From Diprion similis (lineage: Eukaryota > Arthropoda > Insecta > Hymenoptera > Diprionidae): a stretch of 64,000 bases of DNA. Positions within the stretch are counted from its first letter, which is position 1. Every line of letters begins with the position of its first letter. The notes beneath the pieces are model-generated. The model saw only the letters and a program-made list of their open reading frames with translations, was not told the DNA's origin and ran no database searches. Location: positions 21,106,031-21,170,030 of the forward strand of contig NC_060106.1 of assembly GCF_021155765.1 (NCBI RefSeq), read 5' to 3'. Shown here in pieces: positions 25,542 to 39,300 of this stretch. A program made the position numbers and the translations under genes.

Positions 25542-26640
25542 GGTACCTAGTCCAGGTCAAAGGATTGAAGAAGCATGGATTGAGACGAATTTTTGGGAGC
25601 AATGACCCTGCAATTAGTATCGTTTGGCATGTATCAATTAACTTATTGTTAGCCGTAGATTACAAAGAAGTTCTGAAATTCATCAGCGATTAGATTCGCA
25701 TTATGGAAAGTAATTTAAGACCCCCTCGCGCTATCGAAACTGACCGATTTTTACCGCAAAAAAAGGAAGTCACGAGGCGCGATGTTGATTCAAGTTCCGA
25801 ATTAAACTCAATCGATTCACGACGACTTTGCTCGACCTTAGAAAAGTTATTCAGTTATGTCCGGTATTGAATTATTTGTTCTCGAAGTTCAGAGTCGACA
25901 AAATAAAATCAGCAAAATGGGTCTGCGAATGATGACGTTTTCAAATTTCTAGAAAGTAATTTTAGTTTCCCATGATTACAGACCGTTGAAAGAGTAAAAA
26001 TTATTAACGCTATTGAAACGTGGCATGCTAGTCTCAATTTATATTTAATCTAGATTAATTCAAACTTTTTCGCCTATAACCACGTTTATATACCGTAAAG
26101 TTTCATTCTAGCAGTATGGCCGTGTGTACAATTTTCAAGGCAATAAAAAATAATTTATAACAATTAACGAAGCTTAATTCAATCGCGCTTATCACGCGAA
26201 TAGCACATCAAGAGTTTCACGTGTAAAATGCGGTTTAAGTATTCAAGTTTCATCGGAGCGAGAAGGGATGAATTTAAAATTAACAATCAACGGTAACACT
26301 GCGTAAAAAACGAACTACAGCGATTTGACAGGAAAATCAACAGCTGAAATTAATTTCAAATTTCTCGTCTGGATTCGAACAATTTTCATACATCAAGCAG
26401 CATCTATCACATTCTCGCGGAACTACCGGCTGCGGTCTGACTTATCGACGACAAAGTTAAGCTCTGGACTTACCGTTCGAGACGGTAAGCGAGTCGCGAG
26501 CTCTACGTTACCGACTGAGTCAAAAGTGCTTTCATCATCTACAAATAAGCGCTGCGATCGCGTTGGCATTGCAAGTGACGAATCGACGTGTGCTGACTGC
26601 TGTGCCGTTGCCACGTAAATAGAAGAGACGTGTCGAAGTG
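25542..26640. other. Intergenic region between receptor and OST4
   Basis: Mostly AT-rich sequence. The segment 26325-26618 is open on both strands but has no recognised domain. It may include promoter or 5' leader sequence of OST4, whose leader exon ends at 26695. Confidence 0.5.
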
Positions 26641-26695
26641 TAATTCTGCGACAGAGAATTTTTCCACAGAGAGATAAAACCAGGAGGAATCAAAG

Positions 26696-26860
26696 GTACG
26701 TAGTTTTTTTTCTCATCGAATATTAATCAGGGTCTTCTTTTGTTTTTTACCAACTCAGACTGAGTGCCCATAAAAATTCAATGAATCGACGATCGCGGCA
26801 AGTGGAATTGACGGAAGTCCTTCACCGACATATCACTGATTTGCGTTTCACGATTTTCAG
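26696..26860 (+). other. Intron in the OST4 5' untranslated region
   Basis: The donor after CAAAG at 26691-26695 is GTACGT, and the acceptor is ATTTTCAG at 26860, immediately before the OST4 start codon. The leader exon upstream has no ATG-initiated frame joining OST4, so this would be a 5'-UTR intron of 165 bp. The leader exon start is not determinable here. Confidence 0.6.
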
Positions 26861-26965
26861 ATGATCACCGACGTCCAGTTAGCAGTTTTCTCGAACATCC
26901 TAGGGGTGACGCTCTTCTTTTTGGTGGTTCTCTTCCACTACATAAACGCCAACTACTCGAAATGA
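26861..26965 (+). CDS. Oligosaccharyltransferase subunit OST4 (34 aa)
   Basis: OST4 is a very small single-pass membrane subunit of the oligosaccharyltransferase complex in the endoplasmic reticulum. It helps hold the catalytic STT3 subunit with its partners during N-glycosylation of nascent proteins. The product starts [20 protein letters not shown], nearly the animal OST4 consensus, then continues as one hydrophobic helix and a short polar tail ending NYSK. The length of 34 residues is normal for the family. A single coding exon starts at the first base after a splice acceptor. A poly-A signal AATAAA lies at 27137-27142, about 170 bp past the stop. The identification rests on near full-length sequence recognition and is very secure. 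Confidence 0.97.
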   Translation: MITDVQLAVFSNILGVTLFFLVVLFHYINANYSK

Positions 26966-27699
26966 TCCGTCGGCGAAATGGAACGGCGAAGGCTACCATA
27001 ACCTCAAACATGAAAACGCTAGCCGTGAAAAAGTTCACAGCTCGATGAGCACCGCTCAAGATCATTATTAAAATTATCAATATCTTTCATACACATACAA
27101 CATTCTCTTACGCAATGAAACTCGTGACGATTCCCGAATAAAGAAAACTCATTTCATATTTCGTATTTATTGTGCGTTCATAATTTACAGCGTAAATGTA
27201 TTAAATTGTTTCCTGTATCTGTAATTTAATAATCTTCTGTCGTGAGAAACAGAGATCTCTACTGCAGAGATAGGAGTACGAATTTGAAAGCTCAGCAAGA
27301 TAGATTATAAATTTGTTTTATGTCCTCATTTTTACAATCGGAACATGCCTCGATAAACGATGATATAAAAAAAAAACAAAAACAAAAGAAACAGAAACGA
27401 TGTAGTGAAAAATAGAAAACGATGTCACGATTCGCGAACGTATAATAAACGTGAAACGTTGCATGCTGTTTATAATAAACGTATATACATGTATCGAGTA
27501 TGCAGATAAACTTTGTATCATATTCCACGATTTTTATTTTTATCACTAAAAAGCAGCTCTGCGAGTATGCCTGTCTATCATGCAAGTATATAATCGCATA
27601 GTCAATGAGATGCGTCTGCGATGACGTCAAAACGACGTATATAAAAACCCAGATTGATATAATATGACAGAATTTCTACATCGAATCCGCAGCTGTATC

Positions 27700-27738
27700 C
27701 ATTATTATTACTATTATTATTATTATTATTATTATTAT
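27700..27738. repeat. ATT trinucleotide repeat
   Basis: About 12 tandem ATT units with one interruption. Confidence 0.9.
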
Positions 27739-28780
27739 ACCTAGAAGCATTAGTTGAATGAAGCTTTAACCACACTGAAAAGAACACAGAAAATTGAAAA
27801 TTAAAATTGGGAAAATTGGGATCGATATGTTTTTGAAATCAACACTTCAACAATTGCATAGGTTTTCCTACTTTCTCTTCTTGTTTTGCAAAATGTTTTG
27901 TATACATGAACAAATTTTTTATGTAATATAAAGCTTATAACGGTACATCTTCAGTAAAAGCAGTAAAGTGCGAGTCTCGTCTATTCAACGCCATGTTTCT
28001 TTTTTCTATCTTCATTCTTTCGTTTTTCTTTTTCTGACCGTCCCTAACAAAGTTATGTCACACATAATCGTCCGTTATATCCTTAGCCTTCATTATTTTT
28101 TTATTTTTCTTCTTTTCGTTAATTTTGTCTTTGTTTCTTTTTCCCTGTTTCGTTTCGTCGGTTTTTTTTTTTTTTTGTTTTTTTTTATCACGTTCGTCCC
28201 TCTGCTTTTGTTTTTGTTCGCGAAATTTTATCATCGACATCCGCATTCCCCGCCACGATATTATAGCCCCACCGCGAGTAGAAACGATGCGGCCTTGTCT
28301 GCTGTGTCTGACATCAGTCGCAATACCATAGAATTAGTTTCTCCGAGACGTTCTTATATGCATGTATATATATATGCTTTAGCTCTATATAATACAAATT
28401 AAATCATCGATCAATCTTATACTATAACTATAACGCGAACGAAATTCGCTGCAGCATGCCGTTTATATTTATTCAACGTTTTACATTGTGTTTTCTAAAA
28501 ATATCTCCAAATCGCATGGAATCCACGTTACCACACCACCTCTGAATTCTCAAAATAAGCAAACAGAAGGTAAGAAAAAATAATATAAACAAAACAAAAC
28601 TGTTTTTCGCGCGGGGGAAACGCTTTTACCGACAGATAAAAAACAAAACAAAATAGGGTATTTGAATTATATTGCAAGGTTGCGCGCGCGCGATTACAAT
28701 TCAAATGATTCGAAGATTTAAAATTTTCTCCGCAAGACAATATAACGAGCAAATAGCCCATGTGTGTTAGTTTCCATTCA

Positions 28781-28823
28781 GAATGAATGAATGACTGACT
28801 GACTGACTGACTGACTGACTGAC
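28781..28823. repeat. GAAT then GACT tetramer repeat
   Basis: Three GAAT units pass into about eight GACT units, a compound microsatellite. Confidence 0.9.
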
Positions 28824-29281
28824 GATACGAACGAGGTTTTATTTTGCGAGAGCGAGATCACGGTTAGACTTCCGATGATACACTGGGAGTGGAGTTAGTG
28901 TGCGTCAGAGTGGAATAATGCGACCTAGACGGCGACCTGTTGAAGCGACGCAAATTCCCACTTTCATACGGAATACATTGGCGAGCGAGGAACGGCGTCG
29001 AATGCACGGCGGAAAGGGATGCGCAGACGCGCAAAGCCGACTTCCTCCGTTCTTCTAGACCCGCACAAGCGATCCCCGATACGTCTCTTCCACTCAATTT
29101 CGTAAGTGTCAACAACGGTTTTGTAGCGACCAGCAACGCTCCTAAACCACGCCGGTGTTCGTGGAGAATAAAACCGCCTAAGCCGATCGCGAGAAGTTGA
29201 AGAAACGATATCGCGGGGTTAAAATTTAAACATTAAAATACCGCCTTTTATCCGTTTTAATTTCACTCGCAGTGGTGTATA

Positions 29282-29312
<31 letters not shown>

Positions 29313-29753
29313 TTAATGATAAATTAGCGGTAAAATTTTTTAATTCAAATTAAATTGTACATTCGATTTTCTTACAGAGTTTACAAATATCGTGTTTACG
29401 TTAGATTGTGTCGTACGATTGGAACGCGGGTTATTAGAAGAAGAAAGAAATTGAGTTGGAGGAAAAAGAAAGAAAGAAAGAAAGGAGGGAGAAAATGTAA
29501 ATAAAACATTGACAACACGGAGTTATATTTGTCTGCTGTAAACTTTCGTTATAAGTATATTAAGGTAAACAATTTATATTATTGGTAAACTTATAAAAAT
29601 AGTGAAATATATTCGTATGTGGATAAAAGGAAATAATTTTGTGCCGGTAAATTGAATATTTTATTATATTCACGTTACAATATACATATGTATGGTATAC
29701 GTATATATTACATATAGATCATGCTTGGTGTTTGAACAGTTTGAGGAAAAAAA

Positions 29754-32700
29754 ATGCGGTCGTTAAATTATATCGTACCATTGTTGTTGACGAACCTCGT
29801 AACGACGACGCCGTTACGCGCCGAAAGTTTCGAGACGTTCGAGGAGGTCGTCAGGAGGGCGATGTGTGATCTCGACAATTCTGACGTAAGTATGTCACCG
29901 TTTGTTTACCCTATCGTCAAACCGAAACCAGCAGCACACGTGGTTGGTTCACTTAGATTGATTAAGAGGAGGAACGACACCTTGTCGATATCGACGACAT
30001 GTGGAAGAGAGAAAAAGAATGCGCGTGGGTACGCAATGCGAGAATCCGACATGTGCGCGAGAAAATTAAAAGGAAATTCGTCGAGTCGTCGACGGCCAAG
30101 AATCGTTGGGCAAAAGCTTTTTCGGAGAAATTTGTTTCTTTCGCGTCGTGATTCTACAAGTGACCAATATCAAAGTTGCTATACCAGTTCCAGTTACCTA
30201 ACCGAAAATTGGTGAGCAGAATAATCTCGGTCGGTCAAGAGGAAACGAGATATAAGATGTATTATGCCTTGGAACTCGAAAGTTGCGATGCGACTTGAAA
30301 AATAACGGAAATGGCTGATAGAGTTTTGACTTGAGAAAAAAAATTCTAGTTGTTATTACTATTTTCGTATATATATATTTTTTTTTTTTCTACCACAAGC
30401 GAAAAATATAGTTCTGGGTAGAAAATGAATTTGATAAATTTTTTTTAGATGGAACCAGAATATGTGCGCGATCATTTGAATTCGGTGAACAAATTAATCA
30501 ATGTTAACGCCTTGTTAAATTTTTTTTTTTTTTTTTGTCTTAATTTAACAAAGTAGATCTCGTATACATTCTAAGAATTAGAATTTACGAGTTACCCTCT
30601 ACATCGTAATATTCATCCAATACGTATTGCGCAGTAAAGTTGGCGCATTGAATCATCCTCTCCTCCAAACTAGGGGAAGTCGAATTTAAGTTCTACTGTA
30701 GACCGAACAAACTTTATAAATCATTTTGCAATAAGCAGAAAATGTTGCATACAATAATCATAGTGAACAGTTAATTGTTCTTCCAATTTTTTTTTTCAAT
30801 TCCAACAAAATTATTCGAACCCTTAGCTACAAGAAATGAACATTTTTTATACACCAAAAGCGGTATTAATTTTGTTGACACACGGTGCCAATTCAGTCGA
30901 ATACATATCACGACAAGGAAGGAAAACCATGAAGGTATTCCAAAAACGCTAATCGTATCACTAGCCGATGGCGCGCGTGTGTTTCAATTGAAATAAATAT
31001 TCGGGTATTGACCCACTAAGGTTATACATACGTAGGTGCATGCATGAGTGCACAGCGATATCACACGTGAACACGTTTTCATTACCTTAGGCGGATTTGC
31101 CTATAGCTATTCTACTAAAAGCATGTACCTACAAGCGAGTTTTCAAGCACCTATGGACACGAATTTTATCTATCAATTTAAACTCGAAAATCGCTCACCT
31201 CAGAGCGTAAAGTCACACATAAGCTGTATAATAAAGATAAAAACCAAAGTACGGGTTTAATTTTATCGAAAGCAACGGACACAAGTTTTGCAACAAAAAA
31301 AAAAAAAATTTCCCCGGTACGTTGAAGCAGATTTTACTAACTTCAGAACTGATCGCTGCTATCTTTTGAACATATTATGTTTATTGAAATTGAAATAGAA
31401 GCAAAAAAAAAAAAAAAAAATTACCATAAATTTTGTGCACTTTTTCGGAGTAAAAACCGAGCCATTCCATCAGGAGTAAGATTTTACCCGAGAAAATTTC
31501 GAGAATGTTTTAATTTTTTAAATACTTTTTCCACATTTCCATCGTCGAAAGTAAGAATCGCTCGGTTTTTACTGCATAAAATTTAGAGGGTTTTCTTGTT
31601 TTTTATTACACAATTAATTTTTCTCACTCACACGACATTCGTGTTCGACCATTCGAAGTGGTATAAGTGTAAATAGCATCATCTCATGAGTAAATAGTAT
31701 CTTATGTACCAAGGGCGGAAAGTGGCTCATTTTTGCCAGTGCTTGAAATTCGCAGTACGTATCGCGAGGAGGAAAGGAGAATGCAAACATACAAGGGCAA
31801 AAATAGGAGGGGTTAAAAACAACCCCTCGCCCTTGGTACACACCATATTTTTTGTCACACGTGTATAGACTTAGCGTTGTTTTCTTTCCAAAAGTCCGGG
31901 ATCAAGTCAAATTGATAAATAAATTGAATTATGTATGTAATCAAGAAATTAGTACAATATATATCTACATTTAGATTCATTCAAATAGTATACTATCAAT
32001 TAGTATAAAAGTTACTTTTTCGCCCGCTGTTTTTTGATTTTTTTTTACTTTCGTCCCGGATGTTGTATAGAGAAAAAAAAAAAAAAAAAAAAACTCGAAA
32101 ATCGTGCATGTGTTAGAAAAATAATTTTTCACATTTCTGAGTCTGGAAAATACAGCATTATACTACACATAACGTCAATGGAACAAGGTATATAAAGGAC
32201 AGGAAGAGGTCATTCGCAAAGCGGCCGTTTATAGTTGTATCGTGGCGTTTTATCTATGGGTAAAATTATACGACATTATACGTATATACGAAGGCGCAGC
32301 GAGAAAACCTTGGGGGCATATTTTTCACTGCAGATAAAAAAATATCTCGTTGATGGAAGATGAAGAAGAGTAGGAAAAAAAAACGTAGATTTTTACTCCC
32401 TTCTGTACGATTCTTCATATTTTCAATTCACTTTTTAAGGAGGGACTAATTTTTATTGACTTTCGCTCCGGACATTCTTTAAAATTCTCATATTTATATC
32501 ATATTGAAATTGGTAACGTTTCCGTAACGATTCATGCTGAGGATAAAACCGTTATTTCACGATTTTGAAATTGTCTGTGAAATTCAGTAAACTGTAATAA
32601 ATCAAAACTCACAAAAATTTTGAAATCTTAGTTACTTCAAAATCATTGTAAAATTAAGAAAACAGTGATCTTTTCCTCAGTACAACATATCTTCTTATTC

Positions 32701-33262
32701 GAGAAAGAGAGAGAGAGAAAGAGAGAGTTAAGATAAAGCTCGACCATAAAACAGAAGTCGAAAAGACATTGGTTCACTAACCCTTTAGCCTGGTCTCCAC
32801 TGCTAGTTGTTTCATTCTTTTTTCGTATACTTTTTTCCTTTTATCCTTGCTTCGTTTTACGACATATTTACAAGCAAACACCGTGGCCACAAAAAAAAGT
32901 CTAGACCCGCTTCCGGTGTGTCACAAGCGCAATATGGAGGGTTCTTCGAAAAACTATGGAGCATTCCGCGAGTTATCGATCAAGATCGAGGATCAAAATT
33001 TTAGATTTGCTCCAGAATTATTAAAAAAAAAAGTATTGATCAAAAAATAGATCGAAATTTTTTTTTTCCCTACTAGCCCATATTTAAGATTTGCTATTAA
33101 TTCTGAAGCACCGATTTCTAAAATTTGACAAAAATACGTGAAATTTTATTCAAAATGTAAGAAAATTTCTGATCCCTTGTCGAAGGTAGAGTTTTAATCA
33201 TAGTAAAATGGGTTATTTTAAAAAAATGGTGAATGTAAGAAAAAAATAATAAAAAGCAAGTA

Positions 33263-33300
<38 letters not shown>

Positions 33301-36300
33301 GGTATCTACTCGACGTATATACATATGTATTATACATAATCGTACGTAAATACGTCTTGTATCAAAATGGGGTATACATGCATGAGGTTAGCTCTGAACT
33401 GCGTCAAGTTAAAAATAGACATACGTATGATTGAATAGTGCGAGCGGATACAAATGTGTTAGAAGGAAGGCAAAAGAGAGAGAAAGAGAAAGAGAGAAGA
33501 AGAAGGAGAAGAAGAAGAGGTGAAAAAAAAGTAAAGGATGAAAAAAAAGATACCATTGAACGAAAAAAAAATACATACACACACGCACACACACACACAG
33601 ACACGGAACGGATACTCTTTTTATACGGATAAAGAAAAAAATCACTTTATAGCCGGTATCTATCGCGCATATCGATTCGGATCAACCGGATGAATACACT
33701 TGAATTCATATAAGACCGAGGTAAAAGAGGGAAACCGCAATGACGATTTCGAGACTCTATACTAATACAAATAATTTAATTGATTCAAGTCAATGTGCTC
33801 AAGGTTGTAATCATTTTATTAATAATGTAAATTTATCATTTCAAAGAAAGACATAAGAAGAAAAAAAGCTAATCATTTATATCGTAGTTCACCTTCTGTA
33901 CACACAATACGGATTTCATATGCATATAATTATTTATATCTACACTTACGTACGACATGTAATTCAAAATGAAAAACAAAAAACCGATATTAGGTACACA
34001 CTGCATACCTAATACAGGTGTTGTGTCTACTCTACACGCGGGTGAAACATGCCGGTTTACAATGAATACCTGTATTTGTATAATGTATATATATATATAT
34101 ATATATATATCAACCATATCTGTAAGGCAATTGAAATTCAACGAATAACCAAATCGAATAAACAACGTATAGGAATTTATTATGTTCGCATAATCTATAC
34201 ATATGTGTGTGTGTGTATACCTATACGTGTAAATAAAATGTATACATATAGATATATACATGCATTTGTGATAAATTTGCGTATCGTCAACGATTATTTG
34301 CTACTTTCAAAACGATGATATATCCTCGTTTGAAATATTGTCTAAACCGAAATAGTTCGTATAAAATTTGGATAAAACGAGCGATTCTTATGTACTTGTT
34401 ATACTTTGGCATGTTATTTACATGCGAAATGAGAAATCAGAAGTGACTTATCCGCGGCGATCTATCGATCGAAAAATACACGCGCGATATTTCAGTGAGA
34501 TTGATGCAGGTTGGTGGTTAACGCTCAAGTACAGATTGTGTTCGCTATTTTTATACTTGATACTCTGGTTATAATACGATATCGACCGTGTCATAAATGA
34601 TTGTTAAAAAATTTTGGGACAGCAATCACTTGATCGAAATAATTATCGATATTATCAATCGACAAATTGATCGTCAGCTCGTCATAATTTGGTAGTTATT
34701 CATAAACAGGTAAAAATTAATTCGTCTATTTGTAAGAGAGGAAAAAAGAAGAATATCCGGCTTCCCCAAAAATGATAAGAAAACAATTTCAACAATTATT
34801 TTTTTTTTTTTTTTTTTTGTTTTTGAAAAGTTTCAATAATACACGAGTATTTTTCTGGTAATAGAATATAATCAAACTCCGACGACCAAATTGACGGAAT
34901 GATTAATCGCAATTCAAGTGCGAGTCACGTTCGTAAACCGTGAAGGAATTAATCCACGTGCTATGCAGAACAGGTACATCAAAACGCGGGATAATCGACT
35001 TACGCCGATCGGAATCAAACGACTTGCCGATTCACCGGCACGTCCCTGATTATTATTCATTTAAGAATAATAAAACAAAGTGAAAGAAAGAAAAAAAAAC
35101 AACACAACTAATATCAAACAATATTGCGGCAGAAAAAATTTTATTCATCAAATATTGTACGATTATTTTTCAGGAGGCGAAAAACTGCGATGAGACGAGA
35201 AGAGAGATAAATTGTGAGTTGTTGGTATAAAATTTTACTATAATTATATATAATTATTTTTATATAAATATAATTAACGACGTACTACAACAGTAATACA
35301 AGATAAACTATATAATTTATTATAATAACTGTGGTACGGTGTACGTAATTCAAGGCGTCATTATACGCCAGCTTTTTGCGAATTTTAGCCCAGCTTTCAA
35401 CTATACACGGTGAAAATAAAACAGCAGATCTTACTTAAAACTGTAGAAAAAAAGGGGCGCGTCAGGTTTTTTTGTAATCTCATCGATGAGAACCACTGCG
35501 TGAGGACTGAAATCTGCAACACTTATAGTAAAAGAACGTGTAGTTGAAGTAGGTATTTTTTTTTTACGAAAAACCCTGAAATGTCCCTTTTTTCCAACCT
35601 GGTTTGAGTAAAATCAAAAATGCTATTTTTCTTCTCTCCTTATAGTATTTCAGCTTTAAAATACTGATAGCTACTCTGCACCTATTTTGGGATCGGTTTG
35701 GCAGATATACGTGTACGTGACAAGCTGACAAATGTCTTACATTTTGCGAAACCTTGCGTCGCGTGTATTATACAGACCTATGTATGTATGTATGTATGTA
35801 TGTAAGCAACGATCAACGTGTTACATTATACATACCTGTACGTACCTATATATACATGTATAATATCATGTGTGATACGCGCGTGTCCTCGAATCGAAGG
35901 TTTTTGCTTTTTTAAACAACAAAGTTGGCACTACCGATTCACATATGCATTGTGGTGTGAGTCTACATGGTGTGCCTAGGAGTGCAGCTTTTTTCTCCAA
36001 AAAGTTTGTTACCCACGCTGGACTGGACTTAAGTAAGACGTGTACCAACTGCGCCAAAATACCCTAGATCGGTTGCCTAGTGATTAATTGCCGTCACGTT
36101 GAATCTGCGTGGGGAAAAAATGAGCGGGACTTTAGATAACTCACACCACAAGTATACACGGTGGCATTACCGAGCAGGGATGCGTTCGTCAGAAAAATAA
36201 TTCCCTAACAATATAGGGATTTCTTTAAACCGTTGGTACACATCTCACTTAAAGGCTTTAACCTCGAAGAAAGGGGCGTATCGTAGGAATCTAGTCACAC

Positions 36301-39300
36301 CACGATATGCATTGTCAGATTAATATGATACAACACGATAGTGTTTCAGATCTATAATATCGATCAATTGTACACACCTGTCGAAGGCATATAATGATGC
36401 ACTATACATACCTATTCATACAAGTATAGCTAAATGGAATCGAATTTCGGATCTTGTTATCATATTTTACTGCAAACTATTCGTAGCATGGTGATGAAAA
36501 GAAATATCGAAAATTCCCCGACGTGAATCGAAACCTTGACTTTACTCTTACTAATTACCTCCTAACGATAACCGAAATGTTTTTTCAGATCTCAACGTGA
36601 CTGCAGACGCGAATGTAACGTTCGTTTGTCGGGACACAAAGTTCATTAGGATGGTTCATAATCCGGGAACTTTCGTCATTGAACGTCGTAGTGCGAAGAA
36701 TGCAAGTTGGACGAAACCGATTATCGTGAGTATTGCGTAAATCGAATTCTCATCGGCAGTATGATTGGAATACTTGTAATTATTCGGTAATACTTTGGAA
36801 GAAGAATAAATGCATGTGAGAAATATTCATGGTCTACTGTTGTATGGTAAAAAAAAATATGAACAGCGACGTAAAATCGTTCCAATCAATGAAAAAATCG
36901 GTTCTAAGATACTTTTGTTTAAAGAGCAACGAGACGACGGCGAATATACACGAATTGCGATCGGGGTCAAACTATTGGTTTCGTTTACACCGAATATCGG
37001 CGAACGGAGTTTCCATGGCAGAAAACACAGAATCGATCAGTACGATGAGCGGTGCGTAAATTTATATAATCAAGCCGAAAATTGCTTGGTTTTTAATAAT
37101 TGTTTGAAATCAATCCACGAGACGTTTTTTGCCTTACAGACACTGCTCTGCCACAACAGGTGACCAATATTACATACGGAAAACCGGAAATTGATCCTAA
37201 AAATCCGTTCCTACTGCAATCGGAAATAAGTTTCATACCGGCCAAAGGTGAGACAACGTAATAAATATGTTAATAAACAAATGACACTCAAAAATCGCGG
37301 TATATACATACAATTCATTGAGATTTGTCGACAATTCCTTTTCTTTTATTGTATTTTGTTTTTTCTCTTTCCCCGAAAATAATTTACGAATCATTTTTTT
37401 TTTCAACAATTGCTGCCGCTTTTTATTCCAGATCGCAGCTGCTATTACGACATTGCACTTTTGCTACCATCGAACAACAATCAGTTCAGAAGTTTTGAGG
37501 AAGTAAGTGCCGGCTAATACCACGCTTACTTGGCAAAAAGTAAAAATGTGTATAATATAAGAGTCACGTTTATTAAAACTAGAAATATTTGCCTAACGAT
37601 AGATATTATAAGTGTATAATTCTTATTGCAGCCGACTGATTACAAGGTGACTTTCGGAAAGTTGGAATTTTCAAAAACGTATACAATCCACATCACGGCA
37701 TCGACCAATAGAAAGATGTCAAGCCCTCCAGCCACAACCACTCTCAAAACCCCTACGTGCCTTAAATTTCACAAAAACTTGACCATATGCGGTGAGTATT
37801 TGAAAATTAATCATCAAAGTCTGCATATAACTATGTATCGGCTTGTTTCAGCGCCAGATATTGTGGAGGGTTTGAACGCAACGGCAATCCACAAGTACAG
37901 AAACATTTACGACGTGAAGGTGACTTGGCAGAAGCCTGAATTAATTCCGGACTATTACATGGTCCACTTGAATCCAATTACTTCCAATTACTCAGGACCA
38001 ATTAATCGCAACGCTTCCGGTGTAAGTTGGCAAAATTTTCTTTCCCTCATTTTCAGATTCATCATAATGTGTGTCAAAATATCTCCACACACATGGTGCA
38101 AAAATTATTTTCAATTCTGCACTACTCAAGTCGCACAATTTTAAGAAGCGATTCGATATCTTCTGCTTGATATCGAATGTTAGGAACAGACAGGAAAAAC
38201 GTTTAAAAATCACAAATAACATCATACCGTAGATTTGTCCACCAGTTTTTTCCTCTTTTCCTAAATTTTTATTTAGACTGTCCGATGATTCACCCTGAAT
38301 TAGGTACCTTGAAGGTTTGAGAATGGACAGTTATTCTTTGAACCCTCACCCACTTTATTTTACAGACGGCTACCGAAGTAGTCTTTTCGGACGTTCCAAT
38401 ATCGGACATATACCACGTTATGATAAGAGCCGTTTCTAAGCGTGGTCAAGGCGAGAGCCTCCAGGACCATTTTTTTGTTCAGCAAATACTCCCGGACAAG
38501 CCTGAAGGTATATTTGTGAAATTCTTCGTGTGACTTCTACTCTTGAACGTAATCTCTTCTTATCCTTCTTTCTTTTTTTTCTTCTTAAGAACCGTCAGTT
38601 ATATCGAACGTAAGCGCTGTCATTGTGACGTTATTGGCAAGTGCCGTTTTAGTTATGGGATCCGGGATATACGCTTACCACAGGCACGCGAAACGGAAGC
38701 GAAATCGAGAGAGGTCCAAATATTTTAAGGTGAGAGATTTCTAGCACGTTGATTAAATAACTCTATAAAAGTAATTATACTATTCAGCAAATATACAGAT
38801 AAATTTTTTTTCAATCTGTTTCGATAAAAATTCATCACGGGTAATCGAATTCGACGATTTTTCTCCCTTGTATTACACATTAAAGAAATATATATAGACG
38901 ATCCAACAATTTTAACATACCGATTTCAAATTACGGGTAAAGAAAATTCAAGATCTCGATCACAAGGACACGGACCTAGACACGATCAAGGGCGTCGATG
39001 ACGGGGATCCTCATCCAACCGGCGTCGGTTTCAAGAGCTTATTGGCACCGGCTGACGAGTACGAGATAAATCCTGACCGTTTAGAGATCAAGATAGTCCT
39101 CGGGAGCGGTGCTTTTGGTGTCGTGAGGCTTGGAAGCCTGCGCGATGACAGAGGCCAGACGACTCCTGTGGCGATAAAAATGTTGCGAGGTGCGATGAGC
39201 GACGAAACGACGTATATCTACAACACGACGTCGGTTCAGTAACGCATTATTTTCTTTACAACCATATCTTTACAGACCATCCGAGCGAAGAGGATCGGCG

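Larger units (their letters stand above)
26966..29753. other. OST4 3' end and intergenic DNA up to torso
   Basis: Contains the OST4 poly-A signal AATAAA (27137-27142), an ATT repeat (27700-27738), a long pyrimidine-rich stretch (about 27985-28220), a GACT repeat (28781-28823), an AAT repeat (29282-29312) and AT-rich DNA just upstream of torso. At 28864-29220 the minus strand is open without a secure start and the plus strand is partly open as well. I do not recognise a protein there. Confidence 0.55.

Noticed and set aside
36726-36731. GTGAGT at 36726 as the donor of torso exon 3
   Set aside because: It would leave phase 0, and no downstream acceptor gives an open frame in that phase. Donor GTAAAT at 36737 joined to the acceptor at 36866 keeps the frame.
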